NCBI GenBank assembly: GCA_036785705.1
Contig: JAWUZG010000032.1
Span: 12,666,001-12,730,000 of the forward strand
Length of the DNA stretch: 64,000 nt
Source: Acanthornis magna
Lineage: Eukaryota; Chordata; Aves; Passeriformes; Acanthizidae
Direction of reading: 5' to 3'
Both the position numbers and the translations under genes were made by a program. Under the pieces are notes generated by a model. It saw nothing but the letters and a program-made list of their open reading frames with translations. It was not told where the DNA came from and searched no databases. This document shows, one piece after another, positions 40,232 through 53,530 of this stretch; position 1 is the first letter of the stretch, and each line of letters opens with the position of its first letter.

Positions 40232-41229
40232 CTTGTAATGAACTGCGTGATGGCTACAGTATAGGCATAAAATCTATATTGGCACAATGCAAATCATTCA
40301 GATCATCTTCTGAAGACTTTTTACAACTTTCTATATTTTAAAAATGCAGAAACATTTCAGTTTAAAGTATATCTGGGCCTTTGTAAGGTACAAAATGAAA
40401 ATTGTCATAATTTGGTTTTCTTCTATTTGAAGACACAGATTTCCTCTCATTCTGCCCATTTCTGTCTAACCAGTATAGTCAATATGTTTTGAAATATGAT
40501 CTACTATTTGACTATTTACTTATCGTTTTGGGGTTTTTTTAATTCACAGTTGTGGTAGCAGGCCATTTAATCTGGCTTTTCAACAGAATTGATAATGTTT
40601 TAATAAAAATATTTCTTATTGGTATGTAATATTTAAAACAGATATAATTCAGGTCTCACTCCTGTACAAGTAAGTCCCCAGCAGTTCTATTACTCACTTA
40701 CTGGCAATAGAACACAGCTCCAGATAATCTGTGCCTACTACAGACTTCATCCACTGCCTTTGTGCATGGGATTTCTAAAAGCAGTGTGAAGTGGGCCATA
40801 GAACAGGTCTGCAACAGAGCCCAGATCCAGCCTCATGAGATTTTGCTACAGAGTAGCCCTGTCAAAAATATGTAAAATCACAAGAGGAAGAATATATTTG
40901 GCTGCACTGGAGTCCTGCAAGCTGCTACAGTGCTGCAGTTTTGCATATCAAAGTCACCACTAGTTACTGTTATGGTGGATTTTGGCTTCACTTCAGTATT
41001 TCATCTATGGCCTTGGGCAAAGATGTGGGTGTTGGCTCTATTGTCCTCTGACAACTCCAAAAGGAAACACTTTCCAGTGGATAATTACATATTGACAGCT
41101 GAAGCCAAGCCAAGATAAGGGAAAGGGTATTGAGGATGGGTGGAACCACAGATGTAACAAGTTCAGATCAATCTTTGTCAAAAACTGGGAGATATCTTCA
41201 TGACATTGTGGCAATAAAAGAAGTTTGTC

Positions 41230-41231
<2 letters not shown>
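40232..41231. other. Noncoding stretch, nothing recognised
   Basis: No supported feature. Confidence 0.5.

Positions 41232-41260
<29 letters not shown>
41232..41260. repeat. (TG)14 microsatellite
   Basis: Uninterrupted alternating T and G, a sequence able to adopt left-handed DNA. Confidence 0.97.
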
Positions 41261-41264
<4 letters not shown>

Positions 41265-42739
41265 ACTACAAAGGAGTTATATGCCAATGTTTGATATAAA
41301 AACTCTCGCTAAAGAAAGAATAATCAGTGCAGTCTGGAAGCTAATCAATCCCAAAAAATCCCCCAGGTCATCTTCAGACAACTAAGCCCTAATTCTTACA
41401 CAGAGATTCAGTTAAGTGCTGAATTGCTCTTCCCTAAAAATCAATATTTCCTGTACCTGGGTTTTAATTCTCATTTTCAGAATGAATGTATTTTAATTGC
41501 TGACCATCTATTCCAAATTCAACAGAATACATAGGAAGTCTTTTATCTCCAAGGAACATTCACAGAAACTCCAGGGTCCCAATGCCTCCTTGACTATACA
41601 CATCCTCATGCTCAACATCAACCATGGTAAATAATAATTTTTATACCCCTCCCTCCAATGCCATTCCAAACAGATGGAGTCCAGTTCCACTGCTGGAACC
41701 ACTCCTACTCACAGAAACCAGAACTAACTTCTGAGAGCGGACAGACAACTTTTCAGACCCTCAATTCTCTTCCTGGCTTTTCAAACAGAGCTCTAGACTA
41801 ATTACTAGCAACACTAGTCCAGTCCTGCACTGAGTGGGATGAAGAGCAGATCCATTAGTGCATTGCAGAAACACTTCCAAACTTTTCAGTTTGTTACTGA
41901 TGATGTGAGCCAGAAAAATCAATCTCTGAGCTAACATACAGATGAGTACAGCTAGCAATTTGTTTCTCTGTAGTGTTTTTGTAATAAGAGAGAGAAGATT
42001 TGTAGGAACAAAATAGTTTCAAACCTGACAAGAAATTAAACAGAAGGAGCAGATTAAACAGATCATTCAGCAAAGGGTACCTGGGTGAAAATAATAAGTA
42101 CCGCACCTTTGACCTGGTCATAAGTATGCAAACCACACTGCCTAAGAAGGTCTTAAAATTTTTAAGCTTGCAGCTTTGCATGCAGGTGTTTCTGGGTGAA
42201 GACCAGGATCAAAAAATATCATTGGATTTTGTCTTTCAACTCTTCAGTTGGAGAAATTGTTCTTTTTCTTGTTGTAATGGCAGCCTAAGAAACCACTATC
42301 GGAAAACAACTTAATCATGAAAGACAACACAGAACAGCCCATAAGGTTTGCTTGATTTCAGCAGCTGAGAATATTGATTTGTGTTCACTCTTTGAACTGG
42401 CTGCAGTATGAATGGCAATGGGGGAAGGGAGAGAAACACTGTCGCATCACCTTGAAGGAGCTCCAGTTACTTGATTGATCCAGGTGGGTGGGTGGCCTGA
42501 CTAACCAGGGAAAGGCAAGGCAGGATGTGGGGAAAACAGTTCAGAGACAGCATCAGTCATACAGATGGGATTGTAACTCATCCTGGGGAGATTAATGAAG
42601 AAGCATGAATGACAAATGCTTCTTTTTTAGGATTCTTTTAAAGATTCATTTCTTCTTTGTGAGTGATTCATTGTTTTCTTCCTCAATTCTCAGGTTATCT
42701 TAATAAGCATTTGAAAAACTTTTATTCAGTAATAAAAGG
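41261..42739. other. Noncoding stretch, nothing recognised
   Basis: No gene or repeat family recognised. Confidence 0.5.
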
Positions 42740-42762
42740 AAATAAGGCTTGAAGCCTTATTT
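42740..42762. repeat. Perfect 11-bp inverted repeat with 1-nt centre
   Basis: AAATAAGGCTT is followed by G and then by its exact reverse complement AAGCCTTATTT. The flanks do not continue the symmetry. A following T-run is absent, so it is not an obvious RNA polymerase III stop. Confidence 0.9.
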
Positions 42763-45337
42763 CATAAATCGTATCTGACATTCAAAATATGCTGACGTAT
42801 CAGGCTTGCTTCTGCAGCAGCTTTTGGAAGAAAGCGTGTCCTGTGGATCTTGAAAACTCTGTTTGGAGGCTCTTGGAGCTCATCTCAACAAAATATTTGA
42901 GGGTCTGAGAAGGAAGCGTGGTGCCTCTCACAGTCCTTATGGCATTGTCCACAACTTGTCTGCTTCGTTCTCTTTTGCTGTTCTATCCACATCCCTGCCT
43001 TGTGACAGGCAGGGGAAGTGAATTCATTCTTCAATATTACTTATTTGTCCACAAGTGTCAGTATCACAGACCACAGATGGATTAAGCATATTTGATCTAC
43101 CTCTATGGAGATTAAATTCTGAAGAATCTAAAATTGGTTACAAAAATAATTCAAATTATGTAGAATTTAAACTCCTTTTTAATTAAATCTAGGCCAGAGC
43201 TACAACATAGTTCCACAGAGGAAAATTGAAAGGAAGCTACTCTACTCTATGCATGTTACAGCCCAGTCCAGCATATCCTCTCCTTTTCCAGGACAGTCTT
43301 TCAAAAATAACCACATAATCTCACTAAATAACATAAGTAGGTACAGTCTGTACCAAAGCCCACTTTCGTTGTCTGGCTGAGTATCAGAAAATCCCAGAGT
43401 AAAATAAAGTACCTCAATTGCTGTTGTTTTCCCATTGAACCTAGTCACACCGCAACACCAGCAGTAATTCCAGAGATTCACTAGCTGTGGTGCAAATTCC
43501 CAAGGCAAAAAGGAAATTTTAAAGGACTAGAAAGATAGTTGTTATCATTCATCTGCATGAATATTACTTGTCTGTTTAAAATGAAATACCTACATAGAAG
43601 CTACTGTTTATACAAGGGCAGTGAGAACATTTCCAGCTGAGAAAGATCTCACACAACCTCTACTTGCCCAAGATATTTCATACCTCAGAAAATTCATATG
43701 TAATATGCTTTTATTGGCAATAATGTCAGTATGGCATAGGAGGTGTTTGGGCTATTCCACCCACATGTCCTGTACTTCCCTGACCGCTTCAGTACCTTGA
43801 GGCATTCCTGCATCACCTTCTGCTCATGACACTACAGTCAGCACTTCTGTCATCCATAATTAGGCATACAATCACAAAAAATTCTCAGTGGCAAAACAGG
43901 TAAGTGTGGGAGTTTGATAAGGCCATAATTTCTGATAAATCAAATTACCCAGATGGAGCTGTCATAGTTATAACTAAGGTCTGCAATTCTTATACTATTT
44001 TCTGCCAGTGGTTTGGGACGCCGGAGAGCTTAAACCTGTTAGCGGATATTTAGAAAGAAAAAAAGTTACTAATGAAATGAAAAGTTATAAATGCTCTCTT
44101 TCTTTGAATGAAAACCCAGTTACCTGTAGAAGACATAATTTTGCTTTTTTTCCTACAAGAGTCAGTTTGATTGACAATCAAAAATTAGTTCTGTCAAGGC
44201 CAAAATAAAAAAAATTATCATTAGCATCTCTGTTATATGAAAAGGTCCAATTGCAGTGAGCTGTGTTGATTTCCGTTGTGATAACCCAATAGTGATGTTA
44301 AACTCCGATTGACAAAGAGAGGAAAGTCTTGAGGTTGCAAGAATCAAACTGGCACTGCCTGAGGGTGGCAGTGCTAATGACAACACGACAGCAGGTCCAA
44401 GATCAGTCCAGCACCCACAATTGGTCCTCTCAGGGACAATGGGAAGGTTGAAAAATGTTAATTCATCTTTCACACAGCAAAACACAGCTTATTCTTAGCA
44501 TGTCCAGGCAAGCACCCATCTTCTGCAGAGGGACTGGGGTGCACACAGACTTGTGCACCTCCCATTTTCCCCTCTATACTACAGCCCAGTCCAGCCCTTT
44601 TGTACTGTTTAAGGTCTGGTAACTCCAGTTTTGGACCACCTGAAATTAAATTGAACTGGAACTTGTTAACAATGTTCTTTCAAAGTGGAGCTTTGCATTA
44701 AGTAATAAAAATTGTATTTTAGATCCATTTCTTTAGGAGTATGGCCCTGTAGGCTTTTGGGAGTAAAGCTTATAAAAACATAACAATTATAATGCTATTT
44801 CAATAATATCTTCCTGTTTTGTCATTGCACAGATGCTTTTGCCAATGGGCAAAATTCAGGAAATGTTTTCTTGTTGGTAGTCAGAGATGCAAAAATAACA
44901 CACAGAAAATATAGTTTCAGATCTCTTAAACCATCCAAAGTGTACAATCTTTTTCTCAGATAAATATCCAGAGGCCACCATCCCATTTGAGAACACCCAG
45001 AGCCAGAAAAACCTTTGTAAATTCATATTTTGGGATGAAGTTCCAGGTAAACACTAACCAAGGAGAGGAACAGTAGAATGCGCTTTGTTGGTCAGGGGTC
45101 TCCAAAAGAATGAACTAGACCAGTTGTGCCAACTCAGGTCCATATTTGGGAAGTAACATCAAGTTCATCAGGCACTCAACTATAACTTTATGGTCTGCAC
45201 CCACCAAAGCCCACCAGAGAGACCCCCCGTACAAGACAATGCATGCACCAATGGGAGGAGAAATAGACAAATTATTCCAGGGAAATTATCTTCATACATA
45301 TGTATCTTTTGCAAAAACCAACAAATACGTGTATAAA

Positions 45338-45340
<3 letters not shown>
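42763..45340. other. Noncoding stretch with one weak exon-like piece
   Basis: Nothing recognised. At 43838-43899 an acceptor-like TACAG, 62 open bases and a textbook GTAAGT donor line up, but the pyrimidine tract is mediocre and the peptide (SALLSSIIRH...) is uninformative. Confidence 0.45.
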
Positions 45341-45385
<45 letters not shown>

Positions 45386-45397
45386 CATATATATATG
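45341..45397. repeat. (GT)21 microsatellite followed by (AT)n
   Basis: A pure GT array at 45341-45382 passes into ATACATATATATATGT. It is the longer of the two GT arrays in the window. Confidence 0.98.
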
Positions 45398-46754
45398 TAA
45401 TTATAGGAGCTTTTCTGTATCCCCATGCATGATATTCTGGTGGAAATATCCCCTCATGATTCCAACACTGTAATAAAGTATGCGTGCTCTCTAATATGAA
45501 AATTATAACATTTTTATACAGTTTGCTTTCTTGCTGTTTTCAGTAACACCATGAACATACAACATTAAACTCCAAAATTCCCTGTGATGCTGCTTGCTCT
45601 TAAAAAAAGTAGAGGGTTGAAATTTACTTATTTTAGAAGAAGAATTGCATGGGGTTTTGTTTTTTAATAAATGTCTGAAATTATAACCTTCCACAGGCGC
45701 TATAAATATTCTTCTTCATGGATTTGTGGTAGGAATTTAAAATGTATCCTGTACTGCAGGAGCCAGAAAAATGACTATGAAGCCATAGACAGGAGTAACT
45801 CTTCACCAGCAAAGCCAGCATCCACAATGACTTTGAGAATCCATAGGATTTTATATTCTTTCCTTTAGGTCATACTTGCATCACATTAATGCTACCAAAA
45901 GTCAAGGAAAATATAGTCTTTAATAGCTTGTTAATACATTGTGGTGGTAAGTTGCATTTTAATAGACAAGCTCTCAGACATCTGAGATGCAGACCACGTC
46001 CTGAGAGCACCACCAGGCTCCTCTCACCGCAGACTCAGGATGAACAGGACTGAACTCTTAATGTTGAGCTATTTTAAGATAAAAAAACTTAGCAGGGAAT
46101 ATAATTGGATGAACTTGTTATTTGTCAAAACTGGCCCACTACTTCTCATGACAAAATTAATTGGGACACAGCAACAGAGTGGTAGAGGAGGGCCGGGTTG
46201 GAGGAGAGAGCTCAGTGCATTTTGATGGTAAGACAGACGGCGAGCAGGGATTTCTGTCCTCTCATCAACTGGAAAATCTAGAGTACAGACACCTTTTTCC
46301 TAGTAGGAGCTTTTACCTCCTTAGCCCTCATGTCTCCTTCAAGAGCAGGCCTGATTCTCCAAGGCACCAACCCTGGAAAAGTCAGAGGCAGGATCCGGCT
46401 TTCCTTCACCATCACAATTTTAGCAGTGCTTACAGAATGTTACTGCAGGTGGCTGCCTCTCTGCCTATGCTTAAATTGTCCCACTATTCTCATACACTGT
46501 GTATACTGGGACTAGAAAACATCAGAGCGGTAATGGGTGGCCAGGGAATAAGAGAGAAAATAACAATACCTTATTGTTAGCATGAATCACAGGTAAAAAT
46601 AGCTCAGTATGTTGTTATCTGTGTTTACAGATAAAAAGAAAATCCAGCCCCAAAGGTATGCACCTGTGTGTGAGTATAAGCCAGGTTTGGCACCTTGTCA
46701 GTTTTCTAATTAGTAATTAATTTCTCTGAAGTAATCACAGTGAACTGAAAAGGA
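45398..46754. other. Noncoding stretch, nothing recognised
   Basis: No gene or repeat family recognised. Confidence 0.5.
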
Positions 46755-46955
46755 TATAAAGAAGAAGTTCTTTACTCAGAGGGTAGTGATGCTCTGGCAC
46801 AAATTTTCCAAAGAAGTTCTGGATGCCCCATCCCTGGAAGTGTCCAAGGCAGGTCTGAGCAACCCGGTCTAGTAGAAGGTGTCCTTGGCGGGAGGTTGGA
46901 ACAAGATTATCTTTAAGGTCCCTTCTGACCCAAACCATTCTATGATTCCATGATC
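46755..46955 (+). mobile_element. CR1 LINE 3' end
   Basis: Starts in the region AAGTTCTTTACTCAGAGGGT, passes through TTCTGGATGCCCCATCCCTG and AAGGTCCCTTCTGACCCAAA, and ends with CATTCTATGATTCCATGAT, the CR1 3' tail in forward orientation. It is the only clear CR1 copy on the plus strand here. Only the last 200 bp are present, the usual result of incomplete reverse transcription. Confidence 0.93.
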
Positions 46956-49735
46956 TTGATTCAGCCGGACAAAACCAGTCAGGGAACATCCACCAGAAAG
47001 CTTGAGGCACAGAAGGGAGCAGTGTGAGCAGGTCTCTGTGCTGATGGCGCTCTAGTAACAGCTGGAAGATCTTATTCCCTTTTGGTGAAAAAAGTCACAA
47101 ACATGAAACAGCCAATGCATGAAAAGTTGCATAGAAAGCTAAATTCATCTCTCTGCCTGCATCCAAAATCCCAGGACACAAAATGGCAGATAGTACATAA
47201 AAACTGCAGAGCAAAACCATGAACTCTGTCCACCTCTTGCTGTGTGAATCCAGCCAAGCCCAAGAGTTTTCTGGCACTTTCAGATAGGTCAGATCTCCTG
47301 GCTGCTGCTTCTGGGATCAGTTTTAGGGGCATCTGAACTCTGAGTACCAGCTGGGCTGTCACTGCTAGCCAGCCATTTGCTGTTGAGACAGTAGTGCCGA
47401 GTCAGTTGGTTGTATGGTTTGGAGCTGAGTTCTCAATCACACAAATACTCTCTGTGTTGCTGTTGTTTACCCCAGTTTTCAGACCAAAAGCCTTTCACAT
47501 AGCTCATATTCAGTCTCTTCCCATTCTCTTATGCCATGAGACTTGCCAGTAAGCTCTGTTTGTTAAACAAAACTGAGTGACATTTTTGAAAACCTTTCTT
47601 AATGGACCAGACTAATCATCATCACCTCAGCAGCTGCCTGTACAAAGCTCTGAGGGATTTGGGAGCGGTGATCAGCCACTCATTCTCTTATGCAGAAATC
47701 CCTGCAGCTTTATCATTCCCAGAACGTCAATATCCCTTCTGCTACTACATTAAGCAACACAGTGTTTGGTGTTTGCTCACCCTCACTTCAGACAAAAGGC
47801 AAAATTGTGTGCCTAATGCAATAATTAGCTGTGCTTGTAGGGCACATAAAAGACCTTAGATGAGCATGGAAGAAGCTAGCAAAGGAGATGTCACCTCCAC
47901 AGACACTATAGTGCTAAAGGATCTGTTTACAGCCACGTTCCGTCTTTTACGTTCACACCATTTTTCAGAACAGGTGAAGCCCAAGCTTCTAAGAAGCATT
48001 TTAAAGATAAGGGCCAAGATTTTAGGGAAGATTTGGTACATGGAAGAAGTCACTGTGAAGATATTGGACCTCCCCACTATGCTTGTGTTAAGCCAGCTTG
48101 TTTGTTAAATCACTAGAGAAAGATGCCTTGAGTAAGCAGTCTGCAGGAATGAAAAAAGGCTTATTTTGGTCAATAGGAATGTTCTGCTGCTGTCAAGTCA
48201 TGGTTCAAATTTAGTTCCCCAAATGGGACAGATGCCAGTATAATTTCGACTGAGATTAGACAATAAGGATATATCTGAGACTCTATCCAGCCTTACTGTA
48301 ACTCTTCCAGTTCCACTCTAGTAAATAAATAATGCATGTTTTTCTTACTCCGATAACTCTATACTATAGCCATTTATGTTCCTCCAGGACCTGAATGTGC
48401 AGCCATAAGATGTACATCAGCACCAGGCACTTGAGACTATTGTCACCATACTGATGGCTATCCCACAGCCCTGATTGCTGAAATACCTGGGAGTTACAGC
48501 TTTGCAGTTAATGGGAGAAGTTTTAGGTATTGTAACACAGAAAACTCCTACCAAAACCAATACAAGTGGGTCATTTGCAAACCTCAATAAACAAAAAACA
48601 AGTGAGGTCAATAAACAATCATTACAAGAAGGAAAAAAACAGCTCAGCCATGAAGAAAAAACAGATAAAATGATGGGATTTTTTTGTTTTATATAGTTTT
48701 AAATTAATCCGTCATTTTAAGAAAACCCAAGAAGCAAATAGCATGCTGTCTAGACTACTTCACCATTGATTTTTTAACAGTCTCAGGTCATGGTCTTCTT
48801 CATCTTTGAATCATATATTGAAATAACTGATGTGCCAAATATGAGGACTTATTGGTCCAAACTCAGAATTATGCCTAACTTAGCATTTAAATCATTTTTT
48901 TTTTCTGGTTTTTGAGATGCCTGATTTTACTCTGTACTTCACTTTGGACAGATGATACTGAACTTTCCTTGAGTGGCTGTATTGAAAGGAGTGAAAAATG
49001 ACATTGCACAGATATATCTCTTTATTACCATGCTTCTGAAATATATCAAAACATTAAGCACATGATTGAATAGAATACCACTGGGAAATGAACTATATAG
49101 CCCTGCTGACTTATTTTTGATTGCACTTAATACTTCAGGGCTGACTCTGCCAGAGACAACTGTCTGCACAAAGCTGTGTCGGCTTCTGTCTCTACAGAAC
49201 CGAGCCAGCCCTAGGCTGGGGCTGCAAAGCAGAAAGATCTCTTTCCCCAATTTCTCTCCATAGTTCGGTCTTCCATTGTCCATCAGCCTCAAAGCCAACT
49301 GATGGCTCTTTGGGAGCACTTTCTGGTGCCAAATTCTTACTTCATCCTAGTTGAGGAAAAAAAAAATTAAATGAGCCCAGTACCAGGGTGGGGGAAGAAA
49401 AAGGGTATTGATGTCAAAGGGTTAAGAGTAACTCTGCTCTCTTGCAAAAAGAGCTCCCAGAAAGCTCCCAGGCAATTTGAAAGTTTTAAAGACTGCTCGG
49501 GAGTAAAAGGGAAGCTGAGCTGAAGTAATGGGTGATTCTCTACCAAGAAGTTTTGATGTGCATGTGTCATAGGTGTGGAAAAAAATAGTGGGATGATCAG
49601 AATTATTTAATGTCAAGTGAAAATCTGCAAGAGCTTATTCCACAAACTTCAAAGTATGGGAAAAAAAATTTAAGCCAGAAAATTTTCTGTTAATTCTTTC
49701 TGATTCTCAGGTCTTTTATCTTCCTTCTTTGACAG
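46956..49735. other. Noncoding stretch, nothing recognised
   Basis: No supported gene or repeat family. Confidence 0.5.
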
Positions 49736-49862
49736 GATGGGTGCGAGGCTGTGGATGCTACATTGTTTGTGATCTCCAACCTTATGACTCAAACTGAAGC
49801 CTGTGAGAGTTTGCTCATCCCATGCAGAGACAGCTGTCACCAGCTACCAGCTGACTCAGTAG
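49736..49862 (+). CDS. Candidate internal exon, cysteine-containing, gene unknown
   Basis: A pyrimidine-rich run (TCTTTTATCTTCCTTCTTTG) ends in ACAG at 49735, and AG/GTGAGA follows at 49861-49868, both close to consensus splice sites. Of the three plus frames only one stays open for all 127 bases. It starts DGCEAVDATLFVISNL and ends with IPCRDSCHQLPADSV, entering in phase 0 and leaving in phase 1. The CRDSC spacing recalls the PCRxxC motif of frizzled-type cysteine-rich domains, but the cysteines expected before it are absent, so this is only a hint. It could equally be a noncoding RNA exon or chance. It cannot splice directly to 60471-60639 in the open frame, because the phases disagree. Confidence 0.25.
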
Positions 49863-52800
49863 GTGAGAGCACTTTGTTTCCAGCTTAGTCAGCTTCTGAT
49901 TTTACCCAATGTTTGCATTTAGAAGAATTAAGACCAAAGAAGGTTTGTTTGCCACTACTTAGTAAGTGCACAACTCACCTACTGGTTCGGAATATTCACC
50001 ACATTTTACTAAAGCTATGAAAAAGCTCAAGTTTTGTTAGGAATATACAGGTCACAGTTGGGGTTCACAGATAGCATTACTCATTCCAGGACACTGGATA
50101 ACGAGGCAGGCAGCTGCCATCTAAAATACGAACATCTGAAATATATGTACCAGATAATACTTTTGCGCATTTACTGCCGTTACGTACATACAAAAGGATT
50201 TAGCTATGTTTCCAACCAGTATCTCGTGCTCCATCTTTTGGACAGTAAGCTTCCCTTTCTATCTATTAGCAGCTCTTTATTCCAAGGGAGAAAAAATCTG
50301 AGTCAGGTTGTTTTGAATGATTCACTGTGAATAAATCTGAGACATTTAGCCATTAACCTCTTTGCAAACAATCTTGTCTTGTCAGTTATTCTTGGGAACA
50401 AGAGGAGAAATTTAATACATAAATAAATACCTGTTTCAGGTAATCCATAAATAAGTAGTTCATCTCTGTTTGGCATGTGACTGGTTACATTTCACATGAT
50501 ACTTGTGCTGCTCCCCAGGCAAATCTTTTTAGAGATTCAAGCACAACACTGGACAAATTATATCCATCTAAAACCAGCCAGCATTCTTCTCCCTCTGCAG
50601 CGGTGACCCTTTTGACATGAATATAGGTATTCAAATATAGAAAAGACATTGTTTGGAAAGTACCCTTTCGCTGAAATGCTTCATAAAGAAACACTTTGGA
50701 TGATCAATCACTCGAAATTTTAAGGGATATTCACAGTATTTTTTCCTTATACTTCTAGTATGGGCCATTTTTACTTACTATCATATTTGCTTGAGCATTT
50801 TCATCTCTGCTCTTTTGTAATAATGTAGGGAAGGTTGTCAGATTTATTTTCACTCTGGGCTATTACAGATCAATAGGTTTCAAGTGCTGTTAAATGACAA
50901 GGGTGCAAGTATGTGCAGCGTCTGAGGAGAATGCTGCACTCCCCAAGCCCCTAAAACCTTATCTTCATGAAGGAAACTAATCCCTATAGAAATATATACT
51001 TGGGATGCCCAAAATACTTATTTCATGTTTTGAGCTTTCTTTGTGCATCCAGGTTTCAAAACACTACAGAAAACACGCCTTGACCTCAAGACTGTAAGAG
51101 ATGACTTAGCTTTTCCAGTGCATTATTTTCTAGGCTCAAACACAATCTCCTAAAAGTTTTGGATACTTAATTTAGGGTGTTATAAAAAACCTGCTGAACT
51201 GAATACTATCAGCCACTTACCAGTCTGAGCAATGTCAAATGACCTTTATTATGTTCTACCGCCCTCTATGTTCAAGCACCATGTTCTTTTATAGCCCTTC
51301 TATTACTCTATAACGTAAGGGAAGACAACATGTTTGCAGAACTTTTTTCAGAATACAAGAATCAGGTGCCACTAATACAGTCCTACTTTTTTAAAAAACG
51401 ACTGATTTTAGAAAGAATGAGCAATTCTCCACTTTCTTTCTAAGGTGATTGACATTTTCAATTTCACTCACATGCACATGAACTTTGATAAGCATTATGA
51501 TTTAAGAATAATTTCTGACATTACAGCAGCACTTTCACATGGGAATAAATGCAGACTAAAATACCAATAATTACACTGTAGCTAAAAGGTAAGTAGCATT
51601 AATACCTGATATAGCATTGCTGCTGCCTATTATTGGACAGCCACTTAACCACCATTCTGTTTGACAACTATAGAGTGTAATTACCTGTTACTATTAAATG
51701 TTTATTTTGCAAAGTTCCACTACAAAAAATCTTTTTTTTTTTATTTTAGAAATACTAAAAGACCTAAAAAAATTTTAAAACAATTTTAAAAAAAATTTTA
51801 AAGCACCTTGATGAGCTGAATGCTGTATTACAATCAAAAGCAAAACTGTCACTAACTGAATGAATATATAGGGATTGAAACTGGAGAGAAGACATAATGT
51901 CTTCATCATTCTCCAAGAAGATGTGCTGGGATGAAAAAAATGGGAAATTAAGAAGGAAGCAGAATGCTCTGCAGAGCTGAGCTCAGGGCTGGAGGGAGAA
52001 AAGACAGGTTCTAATTCAAACCTTTTCATTAAATCCTCATGCACCTTTGGAGAAAGTGTAACCTCACTGCTGCAACTTCACCAGTTCTGCAGTGGAAATA
52101 AGAGTTTCTTCTCCAGGAGGGTATTAGGAGGAAGAGCTGGCTAATCCTGTGCCTGTGCAAACATCCACTTTTCCCAGTTTCAGTCCCAAGTGGCAATTTG
52201 GGAATCATTTGAGGCAGGACTGCCTGCAGACTCTACCCATAGCTTTGAGAGCCAGCTTATTTGCATTATTTGTGCAGGGCCAAGCTTGCTCTGCCTCCCT
52301 CCCCCATGAGGGAAGCAGAGGCCAGCTGTGCCCCAAGGCATCGTGCTGTCCTTCCTCTCAGCCTGAGCACAGTGCCCTAGAGACCGAGCGCCTCTGCATT
52401 CAGCATTTGGTAAAGGGGAACATGAACAGAAACAGAAGAGACTTTTCAGAGGCAATGCAAACTCGCTGGTAAAGGTCAGCGAAAAAGGTCTGAATATGGT
52501 TATTGTGAGTTTCCCTAATCTCACACTCCAGATCCATTGCTGCAGGGCTATTTGCAGCTTTTTCTTCACCATCTGGTACTAACCGTTGTGTCCACTGGCT
52601 TCCAGAATCTCAGGCTCTCACTGATTCTGAGTCTAGAGGATGCCTGTGACAGAAGGCTGGGCTAAGTGCCCTGGTCTGATCCAGAAAGAGAATTCTCAGG
52701 ATCCATCCTAGAAGTAAAATGACAGCAATATCTAAATTTTAAAGTGAAAACACAGAATTACCAACTTGCTTACAAACACAACAATTAGACTAGAGCCTGA

Positions 52801-53127
52801 GAGCTATACTATCTTGAACAAAGATTGCTAGAGTCTTATGTTTATTTAATTGGAAAACCCTCTCCAAGAATTCAAGACTATAAACTTCAGGTCTTGGAAA
52901 TCAAATTATTATGTGACAGCACCCCCTCTTATTGTATAACCTAATTGAATTTAACATCACACTACATCTCTACAGAGAAAGACAATGATAAATTTTATTT
53001 TGCTGCAGAATCCTGAGAAACATATCTGCTAGATCACAACTAGATTACTCTCTTGACAGCAGTGATAAATGGTTGTGATTTCCATGTTTTAAAGAACTTT
53101 TAAAGTAATAAACCAGTGATCCTGGTT
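49863..53127. other. Noncoding stretch, nothing recognised
   Basis: No supported gene. A GC-richer part at about 52140-52420 is open in several frames but lacks other support. A/T homopolymer-like runs occur at about 51729-51800. Confidence 0.5.
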
Positions 53128-53133
53128 CTCCAG
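53128..53133 (+). repeat. Left target-site duplication CTCCAG
   Basis: Perfect 6-bp match to 53688-53693 on the other side of the LTR. A 6-bp duplication is typical of class II (beta-/alpharetrovirus-like) integrases. Confidence 0.88.
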
Positions 53134-53300
53134 TGTGGAGGGACAAAACCTGGGTCCGATCCTCTCCAGAGACAGCTTGGCCTCCCTGGGGGAGGAGAGT
53201 CGGAATCAGGGGTGTAAGCACCGCCCCAAAGGGCCAGCTTGGGGGGTATCTGGGTTCTCTCCACCCCTAGTGGGCAGGACTGGGGCGTGATGGCAAGGAT

Positions 53301-53433
53301 GGCCCCGCCCCTTTGTCCAGAAACTTCGTGGCAGTTACCCCCCCGACTGGTTCGTTTGAATTACTCCCACCCTCGGTTGTATTCGGTTGGTTCCGAGACC
53401 CCAACTCCGCCCCATTCCTTCCCTCTGATTGGG
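53301..53433 (+). promoter_or_regulatory. LTR U3 promoter elements (GC boxes, inverted CCAAT)
   Basis: GGCCCCGCCCC and CTCCGCCCC match Sp1-type sites, and GATTGG is an inverted CCAAT box. A convincing TATA box was not found between these and the polyadenylation signal; GGTAAAATG near 53446 is the closest. Confidence 0.55.
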
Positions 53434-53524
53434 TGTGCCTGTCAGGTAAAATGTCCTGCACAAACCCGGTGCGGGCAGATCGGTCTGCCGATGAGACCAG
53501 TTCAGTTGTCCCGTTGGACCTGTT

Positions 53525-53530
53525 AATAAA
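53525..53530 (+). terminator. LTR polyadenylation signal AATAAA
   Basis: A canonical hexamer located about 390 bp into the LTR, followed by T/GT-rich sequence (CTTTGGC, GTTCTTTGTC), as expected for a retroviral R region. Confidence 0.8.
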
